64,000 bases of DNA. It comes from Diaporthe sp. PMI_573 (Eukaryota > Ascomycota > Sordariomycetes > Diaporthales > Diaporthaceae). The stretch covers positions 1,054,001-1,118,000 of the forward strand of contig JAJTUP010000010.1 of NCBI GenBank assembly GCA_021399435.1, in the 5' to 3' direction. The notes beneath the pieces were generated by a model. The model did not search any database, was not told the origin of the DNA, and saw only the letters and a list, made by a program, of their open reading frames with translations. Numbering within the stretch: position 1 is the first letter of the stretch; each line of letters opens with the position of its first letter. Below are positions 34,912 through 47,509 of this stretch, piece after piece. A program made the position numbers and the translations under genes.

Positions 34912-37306
34912 GGTCCCTTTATCGAAGCTTTTCTGAAGAGAACCATGGGATGGCAGATCGAGAAAAAGATGAGAAGAGGTTCAAGATCTTGAGGTTTGTA
35001 AGGTGGCTCAGATCTCAGAGTGGCCATGCAAGGGAGGCCAGGGGAGTGGCGAACGTATGGGAATAGCTCCGACGGGTAGGATCAACACGCTACAAGAAGA
35101 CTCAGGATGCAAAAAGCAAAGTTCGCAGCGCACGACCTTGACCAAGGAAGTAGCTGGCACCATGCAAATATATCTCTGCACCAAGTAGTTGCTGTTGTAC
35201 ATTCATCGTTCGGTACCGCTTGGACAGGATGAGCAACACTACACAGAGATCAAGGTGACAAAACCACGATCCGTGCACTCACTCTTCCCAGAACAGCGCC
35301 CAGGACAGCCGAGTATCCGGTCAGCCGGTGACGCGGAAGGCATTCCACCGCAGAATCTTGACACATTTGTGCTCAGCTGTGCAGATAGATTTCATCATCC
35401 TTGTGAGCGCAGATCGCGGCAGCACAACAAGCTCAGCCCAATCGTTCAACATACTTCGTGGTCCGGATGGACTGTGAGCCGACTGCGGCTTCCATGGGCG
35501 GCGCCGTCGTCACGGCCCTCACCGAGAATGAACATCGTAGCGGAATCTGTCTCCCCAGACCACGGATGGTGACAAGCACTTAAGCCCGTGAATGAACGGA
35601 ACGCCAGGTAGCACGGGCCGCGACACCGCCGAATCCAACATTGGACAGATGTATAGTCACACCGCATTTCTTGTGCCCATTACTTTTATCGGAGGGGATA
35701 TCGTCTGCCAGTCTCGCATTTCGCTGTCACCGCCTTCCTGTCCAGCAAATCTTATCTCCTCTCAGTTGTCTGGCCGCGATGGGCAAGCACGCCACCCACG
35801 CCATGCACTGCGGTGTCCCGTCAAGCCCAGAAAGGCTTTCACGCGCAGATACATGCATGCTCGTATTCCCTGATTTGGGAGGCTATTGGAATGCCAGTTT
35901 CCTTTTATGGCTGGGGAGTGGGAGATCACTGCTTGTCCAAGGTTGGGGTACACCTGTCCCTGAGATGTCTCACTTGCTAGCTCCCTGCCAGCGGCGTACA
36001 AACATGTGGGTGATTGGACCTGGCCACTTGGCCGTGGTCCTTTTGGGCATGGGATGGTGTGACGATGCGTGGGAGGGAGGAGTACGTAGGCTATTCGTCA
36101 TCTCGCCCTCGATGAGACAGAAACACCTCTACCCCCTCGTGCTGCCGATAAGCAGGTAGTCGGCGGTTAGATAACGGGGAACCCCCCACTTCTTTCGGTG
36201 TGTGCGACGGAAATTTGGTGCTTTTGATCCCAAAGAAAAAGGATCGACAAAGTGATGAGATCGATTGGCGCTCTCGGGAATCGGCAGACACGAGAAGAAT
36301 CCGTCTCCCGACGCGAGTCTCACTTACTTCTCTCTCCACCGGAAAAGACCAAAGCCATAGATCCAGCTCACCGCATCAAGCCCTGTCTCAGGTTGGCGCT
36401 TCTGAAGCCCAGGATTAGCGGCGCTTAATGGACCAACGCGATGGAGCTAATACGTACAGTATGCTTTGATCGGCGCGCCCAAGATGTTGTCGACGTGGTC
36501 CATTCATCCTGTCGGCTCGCTTGCAGCTAGAAGAGTTGGATTGGCGTCGTGGTGCTTGCATGGAGATAATCCTGCTCCAGTCATGACCTGAGTCGAAGTA
36601 CTCCAATGGATTCCAGCAGATAGTAGTGTTCTGAGGCTCGGAAAAGGTCCCTCCCACTGGATGCATTCGCACCCGAGTTGAGGGAAGGATTCTGCTTCGG
36701 ATCGGCACGCATCACACGCATTGTTTTTGGGCCATCCATCTCAAAACCCTGTCCCCGGATGAAGTCTGCGCGGAGCAGCACCGGTGATAATTAGAATAAT
36801 ATTCTGGGGTCATTAATGATATTGACTTGTTCCTGGAAGTCATGCCCTCCTCGCCACTTTCTTGAAAACCAGGCATCTGAAGATGCCTACACCACAGACT
36901 TTTCATACCCCGTCTTGGAAACCGACGAGTGCAAAGTGGAGCTCCACCAACTTTGGCAACATCGAGAACTCTATTCTCTGTGGTCTTATGCCACCGTGGT
37001 CTTGCCTTATTGTCGGAAGGCCCCTGGCCCGAAGGAATATCCAATTAAATAAGAAATCCCAGTTTTTCATAACGCCGTTCACTCACAACCATGGAGCCCA
37101 ATTACCGCTGCAAATGCCGATGGCCATCCAAAAGAGCCGGGGTGAAACCATGGTTTGCTTTGAGAGCGAGCTGCATCGCAAAGCCCACCTGAACGGGCGG
37201 AACAGATTGTTCGAGGAGGGCCATTGGCTTTTCTCCGTCTCATCTCGAAACGACGACCTGAGGCCAACTGTTTGTGTCCTGGTGTCGACCAAGACGTTCA
37301 AATAGC
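34912..37306. other. Intergenic upstream of tyrosinase
   Basis: About 2.4 kb. Bases near 34912-35200 are the tyrosinase promoter and leader. The rest has only overlapping short frames on both strands with no recognisable content. The stretch just below 37307 is 3' flank of the aldolase gene. Confidence 0.4.
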
Positions 37307-38449
37307 TCACAAGCTCTTCTCCAACAGAACAAGGTCCCGGAAGCCTTCCTTCCAATTCTGTGTTTGCTCGGCCGTGGGTTTGGGCAGAGGGCTCCGTGCA
37401 TACCCGCCGTAGCCGTTCCAGGCCTGTAGACCTGCCTTGACGCCTACGACACCACCCTGAATAGCGGTCCAGTCCCCAGAGGCGACCGTCTCCTGCATTT
37501 CTTGAGCCTCGGCCACTTTGCCGGAGTTGAAAAGCTCGATCGTCTTGATGCAAGCTTTGGGAGAGATGTTGGCCAGGCCGGCTAGGATTCCATGACCACC
37601 AGCAACCAGGGATTGGATAGTGAAATCAGCGGATCCCGCAAGCACAAGGAAGTCCGGCCTCTTGGGGTCGTAGTTCTTGGTGAGCTTTTTGGTGGCGGCA
37701 GCCACTCTAGCGAGTTTGCCCGTGTTTCCACATGTCAACTTGACTCCGACAATGTTGGGGTGAGCCGAGAGCTTGATGACAATATCTGAGGACAAGTCCA
37801 ACCCGCCAACTGCACCTGGGAAGTTATAGATGATGATTGGGATCGGCGAAGCATCTGCGACCGCGTTGAAGAACTCAAGGATGGTTCCTGAAGAAGGCGC
37901 GAATAGGGATGCGTAGTAGGAAGGGGGCAAGACAAGCGCATAGTCGCCACCTGCCTGCCATGCTTCGGTGCAGTACTGGATGGTCTCTCGCACACTCTGG
38001 CTGCCACAGCCAACAATCAGGGGCATGGAGGAGAACCCAGCGTCGTTCAAGGCTTTTCGTGTGGTTGACGTGACCAGCGTTCTCTCTGAGTGGGTAAGGT
38101 GAACCGCCTCTCCGTTCGATCCTTGTGTCGCCAGGCCAGTCACACCTGCGCGTGCCAGTCGCACGGCGTGAAAGGCTGTTGTCACGGTGTCGACATCTTC
38201 ATTCTCGTCGAAGAAGCACATGGTGGGCACGTAGACCCCGGGCACTAGTGGCCTGTCCATATGTAAATCATCCTGAACGGATGTGCTCCCATAAGAGCTG
38301 CTCAGAGGCGAGGCCGAGTCTGCAGAAGACAGGCCACTGGGGACTGGCAGGGCCGAGGACTGTAGAGGACGGAAGCCGCCCCGGTTGAAGCCATTGAAGC
38401 CGGTCGTAAAGCTGCCAGCAGGAGAAGGGGCGTCGATGTGAGGAGCCAT
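37307..38449 (-). CDS. DHDPS/N-acetylneuraminate lyase superfamily aldolase
   Basis: A 380-residue class I (Schiff-base) aldolase. Superfamily members include dihydrodipicolinate synthase, 4-hydroxy-2-oxoglutarate aldolase and the fungal L-threo-3-deoxy-hexulosonate aldolase of galacturonate breakdown. As lysine synthesis in fungi goes through aminoadipate, a catabolic aldolase is likelier than DHDPS. Single exon. The frame is open upstream to 38683, but the ATG at 38449 (MAPHIDAPSPAGSF) lies about 150 bp after a TATA box and is chosen. After a disordered N-terminal segment of about 70 residues, the TIM barrel begins at GVYVPTMCFF. Visible motifs: GSNGEAVHLT, PPSYY, the catalytic Tyr in IIYNFPG, the Schiff-base Lys in GVKLTCGN, and GSADF. 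The N-terminal extension is longer than usual (about 300-330 residues for the family). Confidence 0.9.
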   Translation of the reverse strand: MAPHIDAPSPAGSFTTGFNGFNRGGFRPLQSSALPVPSGLSSADSASPLSSSYGSTSVQDDLHMDRPLVPGVYVPTMCFFDENEDVDTVTTAFHAVRLARAGVTGLATQGSNGEAVHLTHSERTLVTSTTRKALNDAGFSSMPLIVGCGSQSVRETIQYCTEAWQAGGDYALVLPPSYYASLFAPSSGTILEFFNAVADASPIPIIIYNFPGAVGGLDLSSDIVIKLSAHPNIVGVKLTCGNTGKLARVAAATKKLTKNYDPKRPDFLVLAGSADFTIQSLVAGGHGILAGLANISPKACIKTIELFNSGKVAEAQEMQETVASGDWTAIQGGVVGVKAGLQAWNGYGGYARSPLPKPTAEQTQNWKEGFRDLVLLEKSL

Positions 38450-38597
38450 ATTTGCTTTATGTGGGATCTCAGATCTGGTGTAGCTGAATGGCGTGGGATG
38501 ATATGAACAAAGACGGCTGGTGAGGAAGAATAGAATTCGGGAGAAAATGGGATGGAGGCTATTAGAGTGGGCGGTCCAGGGAAATGGCCTGGGGATG

Positions 38598-38605
38598 TTT
38601 TTATA
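38598..38605 (-). promoter_or_regulatory. TATA box of the aldolase gene
   Basis: On the minus strand TATAAAAA lies about 150 bp upstream of the ATG at 38449. This supports the internal ATG rather than the far upstream end of the open frame. Confidence 0.5.
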
Positions 38606-40192
38606 AGTGTCCAAAGTAGCAAGACCCACGCCAAATAGATCTGACGTGCTGCTCCTTGATCCATCGCGGAGTCCCGTGGGCACCCTGGTATCTGCACTCC
38701 CTGCTGAGGGATCCTTAGGTCGACAGCCGCGGGCGATATCCGAAGTCGCGCCGGATACTTTGAGGAAATCCCGGGAGATAGGAGTAAGCTGAACATCAAG
38801 AAGCTAGTCGAGGCTGCGTGTGATGCCTCCTGCACGCCAACGCGCACCGCCCGCCCGCCCGCCTCTTCAGCCATGGAGAAGACACGATGGGGGTTGCAAT
38901 GCTCTCTGTTGGCTCCACAGTGCGCAATCCTTAGCTTAGGAAGTAGATATCTTGCAGCCTGGTCCTTGCTAGACCGAGTCTCCAGAATGATCACCACAAG
39001 GGGAGCCCCAGCCCTTTGGGCTATAAAAAAAAGCGGATCGCGTGGGGGTAGCTTGAGCCTCGGGTGGGTGTGAGGGGTCCAGGCGGCGACGCCCGCTGAA
39101 AAAGCAAAAGCTGACTGTAGAGCCAAGCACTGGGCCAGGAACCAACGCCCGGAGGCTCAAGGAGTTTTGATAGGTCTGCCACGCCCCGGGTCCGATTTGA
39201 CGTGTCCTTGGCAGGCCAAACCGTTGATCTCGACTGATTGTGTAGCGTACCTGTAGATCACTGGCGTGACAACTGCGGCGAAACAGGCATGCCGCGTGGC
39301 AATTGTCCCCGAGCTCGCCGGCTGGGACAGGCGATCGACGCGAGGGCTTTGCAAGTTTGTTCGAACTGAATATAGCAACAGACACCAATGCGGCGTTTCC
39401 TACCCAGTCACACATATCCTCTGTCGCGCAATGCGACGCATGCTCTGTAGTCAAACAAAGGGTCTTATAGATGCGAGGCAGTCGAGAGAGTATGTGTGTC
39501 AGATTTGATCCACGTCAGCCACCAAATCCCACCGTTTGGATTCAACGGTACAGTGATGTTGATTGGTGTGGAACACCGATACTTATTGTACCTGCGGTGA
39601 GGCTCTCTGGTCGCGTCATAGGTGGTGGAAATAGTTGATGCTTCTTTGGATGGCATATCAAATCCAAAATACGGCCAGGAAAACCCCACGCGAACACACC
39701 GTCGTCCAAGCACTGCCAGGCGTGGGCGGCCATGGCGCTGCAGAGGGGTGATCGTTCGGGGCACCACGTGGGCTGTGCTGTGTAGCTATCATGTTGGACG
39801 GGGATGCTGATACGCTGGACATCTCCGTCAGTGTAGTGTGGATGAGTGCGTAGGCAGGTGGTATTGGGGGGGCCAAGGGACAACCGAGGCTGTGTGTTCG
39901 CCTGGCCTCGCGACTGCTTCTAGAAGGCTGGATCCATTCCATTACACACGCCCACGAGGCGGTGTGTAGGTTTGGCTTGCCTGGCTTGCCCGCTCTATTC
40001 TGGTCAGCGTCCCTCTTGCATGGACAAGACGCAGATCGGTCCTGATTTGTGAGATGCGAGCTGCAGTCAGCCGAGAATGTCCCGAAGGCGTGGTAGTAGC
40101 TGAAGGATCGCATTGACAACAGGAGCCAACATGTTGGTGGTGGTGGTGGTGCAGTGGTTGTGGTGGTGGGAGAGCATGGGTACTTTGGGCAT

Positions 40193-40355
40193 GACTGACT
40201 GACTGACTGACTGACTGACTGACTGACTGACTGACTGACTGACTGACCGACTGATTGAGTGATTGAGTGATTGAGTGATTGAGTGATTGAGTGATTGAGT
40301 GATTGAGTGATTGAGTGATTGAGTGATTGAGTGATTGAGTGATTGAGTGATTGAG

Positions 40356-40384
<29 letters not shown>
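40193..40384. repeat. Three-phase microsatellite: (GACT)n, (GATTGAGT)13, (GATT)7
   Basis: About 13 GACT units (40193-40244) pass through GACCGACT into 13 perfect 8-bp GATTGAGT units (40253-40356) and then 7 GATT units (40357-40384). Adjacent phases differ by single-base changes, so one likely arose from another. The long open frame that crosses it on the minus strand is a by-product of the repeat. Confidence 0.95.
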
Positions 40385-40386
<2 letters not shown>

Positions 40387-43300
40387 CGGGCGGGCGGACG
40401 GATGAGACACGGGCGGGGATCGTCGGGATGTCTGATATAAGGTGATGGATGGATGGATCATCACCTTACCTTGGTGGACAGGGCGATGGATGCAATTGCT
40501 TTTGAGCTGCTGTCGTTGATGATCCTCCAGTCGGCTTGGCTGGAACTCGTGGAAGTACTAAGCTCCAAGGCTGGCAAGCTGGGCTGCTGGGTTCGAGCAG
40601 TCGAGGGTCAGGAGGCAGCAAGACGCAGGATGTGTGTGGGAGCAGGGGGTCCAGCCATGGCCAGGGTGGCAGCTGGGTGGGCAACACCTCCTTCTTCCAG
40701 CGCTGTCAGAGATGCGAGGATGCGGATCCGGTTTAGTGTCGCTCCTTCCATCTGGGGAATGAGGGTGTAGAGGCCACATTAGAGCCCAGCCCTGGACGGC
40801 TTGGACGGTTCTGGACTGTGCTCTGTGGTCCCTGTGGTGTGGGTCCAGTGCGCGCGTCATTTCTGGCCGTCACCGGTAGAGAGAAACAGGACTCTCTCTC
40901 TCTCGTATGCGATCAAGTCGGTCCCTTGGCATCGAAACACCTGCTTTCCTCACAGCACAACTTCATTCAGCTCAGTTCCTGACGGAACGCCCGTTCTGCA
41001 GCCCGGTCTGTTTTGGTCCTCCGTCTCGCCCAAATACCATACTGCCTCGGAAACAAGGACCGTGTGGCGCTACCGTGTCCTGCTGACCGGTAATTTTCCA
41101 TCAACCATCAACACGCCAGCCACGATGATGTTGGTCTTGATGCACATCAGCAGGTAAATCAGCAGGTCACTCGTTGCCATGCTGACGCCCTGCAGATTAC
41201 ACAGTACTCGACAGCATGTCTGCCTGTGTCCCCGGCCTTTGACCGCCGCCTGTCTCTCATCACTTGAGGTGCACCCTTGATCATCGACACGACGCGACAC
41301 TATGGCTTGGGGCACACCACCTCCACCTTTCTATTAATTACCCTTGTCTTTGCTCTCAGCTCCCTCGCCATCCGCGGCCGAACGTCACGGAGCCTCGTCC
41401 GACGCTGGGACGGGGCAGTAGTGGGAATGGGGCAGTGCGATGTCGCCCGCAGCATTGGCCAATCCTGTGTTATACCCGCACTCAGTACTACGACATCTTT
41501 TGTCCGTGGCAAACCAGGATATGCTTGATGATACTGTGCTCTGCGTGTGCTCACTGCAAAGCCCAACTTGACGGTAGCATTTTGCGATCCTCCGCCGGGG
41601 TGCCTTGCACTTTGGTTCGCCCATGAACTCGGCTTCCGAGCACCACATCTGCTCCACAAACATCACGAGCCTGCATCGGGAGTCCAGGCACATTTTCATC
41701 CTCAACTGCCACCTCCCCCCCGCCGGATGCCTGCTTTCTAGGCCTCCGAGCACGAGAGTAAGCCCTGAACTTGGCTCGGATGGGACGGACGGTGGATCGG
41801 GCATACAAACCCTGTCGAATTCGGGAGCCAGGTGACCGGTTTCACCAGCTCTCGAGTGACCACTTCCCTGTTTGGGGATCCCGACTGGCTCCACCAAGGT
41901 TGGAGACGCGACACAGGCACCACAGCACGCCAACTCGCCAGCGCGTGTCCTCTTTTCTGTTCGAGAACATGGTCTGCTTCACGATGTGGAGACTGGACAG
42001 GCCGAGTGGCTTTGAATCACGGCAACGTCAACACAGTTCAGAGTCACTGTGTAATAATGGGCCACCCCGCGTTTCCACTTCTTTCGCGGGGTCCAAGGAA
42101 CAGGCCCAGACCAGGACGGGGTCCGAGGGTCTCCACCCTCTTCGCCCCACGCATCGCAACAATTTGTTGGGGTGCTGCGGTATATAGACAAGGTGACAAT
42201 GTAAAGCCCAGCAGAACCAGGGCCATATCTCACTCAAATATCGATGGGCTATTCTCAGCAATCATCCTGCGCTGACCACAAGGGGCGAGCAAGCAGCTTT
42301 CGAATTCTCACCCTGTGTGCCTACAGGGATGCAACCTGTGCCTCGTTCCGACAGAGTGGCTCTGGCTTGACGGCGTGGGGGTCACATCGTGGGGAGGCGA
42401 GGTGCGCCACCCCTCTCAAGACCTGCCCTTGCACCCTGAACCTTGTGGACTCTGACCCTCATCCTGTAATGCCAATTTGGCGGCTGATGTTTCTGAGGTA
42501 TCACAGATCCTTTGAGAGGTAGCATTTGCTTCTGACCATCTCATCAAACGACTGGACTGATCGTTCTCAGTCTGGCCGATTGCTTGCGCACCACGGGGAG
42601 GAAATTCGGCGAAAGCTGAACGATTGTTATCGAGTCGTCGCCAAACTTGACTAAACCGCTTGCCATTTTACGTTTCTATTTGCTCATCTTTGACAACTTC
42701 TGCTGTCCTCCACCTTGCCTCTTGCGACAATCGCTTCCAAGCCGGAGACAGTCGCCCGGCACATGCAACGGCATCAGTTAGCCAATGCAACGAGAGCGGA
42801 GTCGCTTCGCCACGGATACCAAGAAATCGCGCGGACAGACAAGCAGATGAGAGCCAACACTCTAACTGCATGAGACGACGAACAAGGCATTTCTCGCCGA
42901 TGAGGGAAATCCGCACGGCCGGCTGGCTTCATCGTCGAGCGATCAGATCAGGCTGCAAAGGACGTGTCGCCAGCATGTCATCGTCATCGGCATCGGCATC
43001 TTCCACCAAGCGTGGATCACGTGCGGGGTGTGCAACAGATGCCCTTGTCCGGGTTAACACAAATCCAGGCATTCCCGCGTCGTCACACTCACACGTGCCC
43101 CCATGATCCGAAGGATCTTCTGTCACACGCGAGAACTGATGGAATATGCCGTGCGCCGCCCGCCCAGTACTTTTGACAGAGGACCTCTTTCCATCGGAAC
43201 GGCTTCAGCCAGCCTATCCGGGTTCAACACGGATCAGACCTAGGCCTTGATTTTGAGGATTGGCCAGGCTTCGCTTACACCCTGCCCGTGCGGCCCCTGT

Positions 43301-45512
43301 GAAACGCGTGATTCCACCGTGTACAATCTAGCAACTCGCAGGACCATGATGCTTTCCTGGTTAATCCCATAAGCTGCATGGGACGATATCATAGACATTG
43401 CCAGCTAAACTAAACCCGTATCCTTGTCGATATCGGCGTCTCGCTCAAATCGTAACAGGTCCCGGTGCTAACCCCGGCCCGGCGCCCGGCTCACGAACCA
43501 AGGCACCCAACAAGCTCGGCCTACTCAGAAGTCGTGCGATGTGAACAGCAGCCGAGCCGCCAATGAGGTACGTGGGATCTGAGCAGGCTTGTCCTCACCA
43601 CCAAGTGTCATGACCGCAGATGATCCGCGGCTGGCAGGCGATTAACCCCTGGGCGTTCAAGATTCCGCTTGGCCGCCCCCACGCTAGGCTCAACACCCGG
43701 CTGTTCTTAGCATGGTGTTTTGTGCTCGTCAATCGCTCGCTTATTAGCCAAGGTGGAAAGTTCCAGACATGGATGTTGAGGTTTCACAAGTCTGACGTCC
43801 ATAGTGTGACGATAACCATGCTGTGCTTGGTTCGTTTCTGCTGACTTCTGTGCGACCCTTTTGCCAGGGATATGCCGAGGTTCCTCTGAGGGCTCCAGGG
43901 CACCATGTACGTGATCGACAACTTGGTTTGTTCAGCTGGACGAAAATATGCACTCGACTGGATATGGTTCGGTCATGCCAGCTGAGCTCGTTCCTTGAAA
44001 ATATTAGCACTACGGCCCTGGCGGTGACCTCCAGATGCCAATGATTCCTACACACTACTTGCCTTCTTTACGTCAGACTGATCTTGGCCGAGTTTTCTTG
44101 TGTCTCAGGAGCAATAGAGCGACGCTGCTGTGTTCTTTTGAAATTAGAATCCATGCCTGAATCTGCTCAGACACCATAGGTCCAATCCTTTGGTGGTCCT
44201 CGAACATACGTAATGAAAACTGTCGTCATTGAGTACTAGTACTAATGGAGATGTGGGACAGTGGTAAACACTTGTGTGGAACGTTCAGCGAAGGAAAATT
44301 GTTCAGGTCCCACATTTTGAGACCTGAGTCCGGTTCCAATGGCTCAAGAGTTCCATGATGTTAAAGCACTCAATGGCCTGGAACGTACGAACTTGAATCA
44401 ATATGTCCTTGGAACGAGGGGACAAGGAGTTTGCGTCTTCCTTTCTCAATATCTCGCCTCGACGTCACAGAGTGCGTGTTTGAGGTACGTCAATATCTAA
44501 GCAAGATTTGAGAAGCCACGGAGGTCGGTTGCTAGGAAAATGTGTCATCATGAATCACGCGATTTGAAACGGAAAATGTTATTTCTGTAGGAGCGTGATA
44601 GACTCAGTGAGGCCTCTCGATGAAAAAATTTACATATGAACATGTTTGAAACTCTTGATATGCTATGGTATTTGTGGCAAAGAGCTATAAGCAAACCTGC
44701 AGTACTAACAGCCGAGCTTTTCCTAGCCTGGTCTGACAGAACGGAAATGGCTTCCCATGACACACATCCAGAAGACCCATTCACAGCTGCCGGAATAACG
44801 ATTGAACCATCCCATTGCAGTCTGGGCGGCTGACATTGAGTAGCACACAGACATGAGGATTGAAAGGCCCAGGAAATCAGACCCTTCTAGAAAACCAGTC
44901 ACTACAACAATCCACTAAGCACGACGAAATAAATTTCCGCGTGCAAGCTGGAGCTCTACGTCGTAGCGAAGAGTCTCCTTATCGGAGTCACATGGCCTTC
45001 GAGCTTCAAGCCATGTGTATAATGAGAACCAAATGAGCAACGACTAGGACAACAGCTAGGGTGATGGGATGACCGAGGCATGTTGTAAATCAGATGAGAA
45101 ATTGTGCGATATCCAGCACAGCCGGCGACCGGTAGATCGAAGCATTATCATAGGCACTAGGAGGATTGGCGTCACGCGCATGATGCCAGTCTCATGCAAA
45201 GCGATGCCCCCCGCCCCCCCATCTAAACACGTGCCACCAAAATTCGTAGATATCTTGCTCAATACAGTCGGTTGGCATTTCAAAATAGGCAAGTAGTAAA
45301 GCGAGCACCGCATGCTCTTTCAAAGCCACCCCATCTCAATATTCAGCGCTGTTTTACCTGGATCTTGTCACTCGCCGTGGATGAAAATCACTTCAAGTTG
45401 GTCAGCATCAGATTTTGAGGATAATGCAGACTACAAAACTAGAATCGCCCGTCTCGTCCTAGTGTCGTCCTGAAATCATAAAGACATATGTCTCGAAAGC
45501 AACCTGGAATCA

Positions 45513-47509
45513 TCACCAACATGGCTCTCCCCTCTGTAACTCACGCACGCCATCCGCGAACCCAAAACCAGCATGAGACACCTTGAGGTCCGTGTTATGA
45601 CCCTGCGAATCCAAAAGGCCGTACCGCAGCCTCCTCTTACCGACCTCATCGGCCAACGGGCTCTGCCCCAAGCAATAACCCCTCGCGAGCTCATCCAGAT
45701 CCGTATTCCTCGTGGTGAGCAAGATGCTCGAGAAACTCGTCCCAGCGCTGTACCCGTTCTCGACCAGAGAGTGCAAGCCCACGGCTAGGCACGCAGCTGT
45801 GACGCAGATGGCGATGGCGTACGCGAGCACAAGGTTGCGCCAGTTGTACGAGTAGAACGTCGCCGGGTTGTGAACGGTGACCTCGGCGGCGGTCTCGTTG
45901 GCGAGCAAGGCCGAGCTCAGAATGCTCAGCGTCACGTTCCGGGACAGATCCTCGATGGCTCCTGGGATGGATCCGGCGCGACACAAGGGCGAGTCTAACC
46001 ATAGATCATGTTTCCAAGATCCTAACATCTCCGGGCATGCGGCGAGAGCTGACTTGATTATACTGCTGTCATCGCCCAGCAGTGAACCTGTCGAGCCCCA
46101 ACCCACCTCAGCCACCAGAGCATCCGCCAAGGCTCTATACATGACCCAAGACTGCAACTCCCCTGGGCTGTAGTTGTCAACGGCCCCTTTACGAAGGTCA
46201 ATGTTCAAGACATGTAGCCGCTCAAACTCCCGAATCTCCGCAGTCTGCACGTCGTCTTGAAAACTGAAGTCCACCGTATAGCTCGTGTTCCATGTGTTAC
46301 AGGTGTAGTTGGAGCCATCTTGGCCGAAGCCATCCGTATTAACGAATAGTGTGTAGTGAATGGGGTTGGGATAGGCCGGGAGTGTGCCAATGTACAGCAT
46401 TTCAAAATGGCTCGCCTTTGCTTCCATGGTGGCATTCCAAGCTTTCTGCAACTCTGAGGCTGAAACTACGGCCGTTGTGTTGCTTAAAACAGCAGTGGAC
46501 ATGTTCTGGCACTTGAACGACGGGCCATAAAATTGTAGCGAGTAGGATGAGTTCGGATGTGGTGCCGTGAAAGGAAGAACCGCCATTGACGTCAACGTCG
46601 CGGCAACAACACGCGAGACTTCGGGGGTAGGGCCGTCGAGATTCCCTGCACCCTCGAAATTGGCCCAGTTGTTAGACATGTTAGCTGTGTAGTCTGGGTA
46701 CGGAACATTCATTGTTCTGATTTCTGTGACGGAGCCACCGAGCACTGAGAGTGTAGCTGGCGTTATCACCGATGAGATGGGAAGGCACCTACCCCCAGCG
46801 AATTCAGGTCAGTGTGAGCTTCGCATCCATGTTTTGCGGTCTAGAGGCAAGGATATACAGGTACGTACCAGATACACAGTCCGAGTAGACACAACACCTT
46901 CGCCCTAGACAAGACTTCCCAGCTGAAGAAGGAGAAGGGGCTGGACTGTAGCGAGAAAATGTTGTCGAGTGTTTCAAGGCGGAATTGTTTCCCTTTGACA
47001 GTGACCCATAACCTCTGAGCGTAGGCTGTTCCGGCGGATGCGACCAAAGATGAGTGGGTGAGAAAAGCGAAGGCCGTTCCAACTCGTAGGGCCCATTCCT
47101 GACGCGTGTCCGAAGACACGACGGTTCCGTCCAGAGACTGGTAATAAAAGTGATGGCCGAGTGCCAACACAATCCCAACGACAAAGAGGCCAATCATGAG
47201 CGTCGGCGCCCTCCAGTGTATCCGCCATGATGTTGTCTTTTGCGTATCCTGTGAGACTTGGCTGCTGTATCCTGTTGCTTGACCGCCGTCGAATGAGATC
47301 TCGGGTGCTGAGCGTGGTGCTAAGTTTTGGCTCTGGTCCGAGCTGTCCACGAAAGCATGCTCATATGGGTCGTAGCTAAAGGTGCCGCTCTGTGTGCCGG
47401 TATTTGGATTTGGGCTCACATCCCGTTGATATGTCGGAACTTCGTACGGGTCGTATTCACTCGCGTTGACACGAGCAAATGGTTTTGAGGCTCCATCAGT
47501 TCTTCTCAT
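45513..47509 (-). CDS. Fungal four-pass membrane protein of unknown function
   Basis: A 638-residue protein in two exons, 47509-46869 and 46788-45513, joined across an 80-bp intron (GTACGT..GGGGGTAG) as CIW-CLPISSVITPATLSV. The cytosolic N terminus is about 110 residues, followed by three hydrophobic segments (LMIGLFVVGIVLALGHHFYY; a segment around RVGTAFAFLTHSSLVASAG; VLCLLGLCIWCLP). A large domain of about 300 residues with many N-x-S/T sites (YTANMSNNW, NSSYSLQF, NMSTAV, NTTAVV, NATMEA, NYTCNTWNTS, NVTLSI) is therefore probably extracytosolic. A fourth segment (LVLAYAIAICVTAACLAVGL) leads to a cytosolic tail. It resembles a large, expanded family of Fusarium/Colletotrichum membrane proteins, some of which carry the unfounded database name formylmethionine deformylase-like. 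No catalytic motif is visible. Confidence 0.85.

Larger units (their letters stand above)
38450..45512. other. Gene-poor region of about 7 kb
   Basis: No supported gene in 7.1 kb. A TATAAAAA-like run at 39022-39031 (+) has no convincing gene after it. 40193-40384 is the tandem repeat entered separately. 40443-40456 is a short GATG run. Many overlapping frames of 60-180 codons occur on both strands, but none has family motifs, consistent composition or splice support. A non-coding RNA or orphan gene cannot be excluded by eye. Confidence 0.4.

Noticed and set aside
39658..40464. 268-codon minus-strand frame with repeating Ser/Gln/Asn
   Set aside because: Product of the GACT/GATTGAGT microsatellite, which is stop-free in this frame.
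41385..41933. 182-codon minus-strand frame
   Set aside because: Cys/Arg-rich reading with no motif, overlapped by several frames on the other strand.
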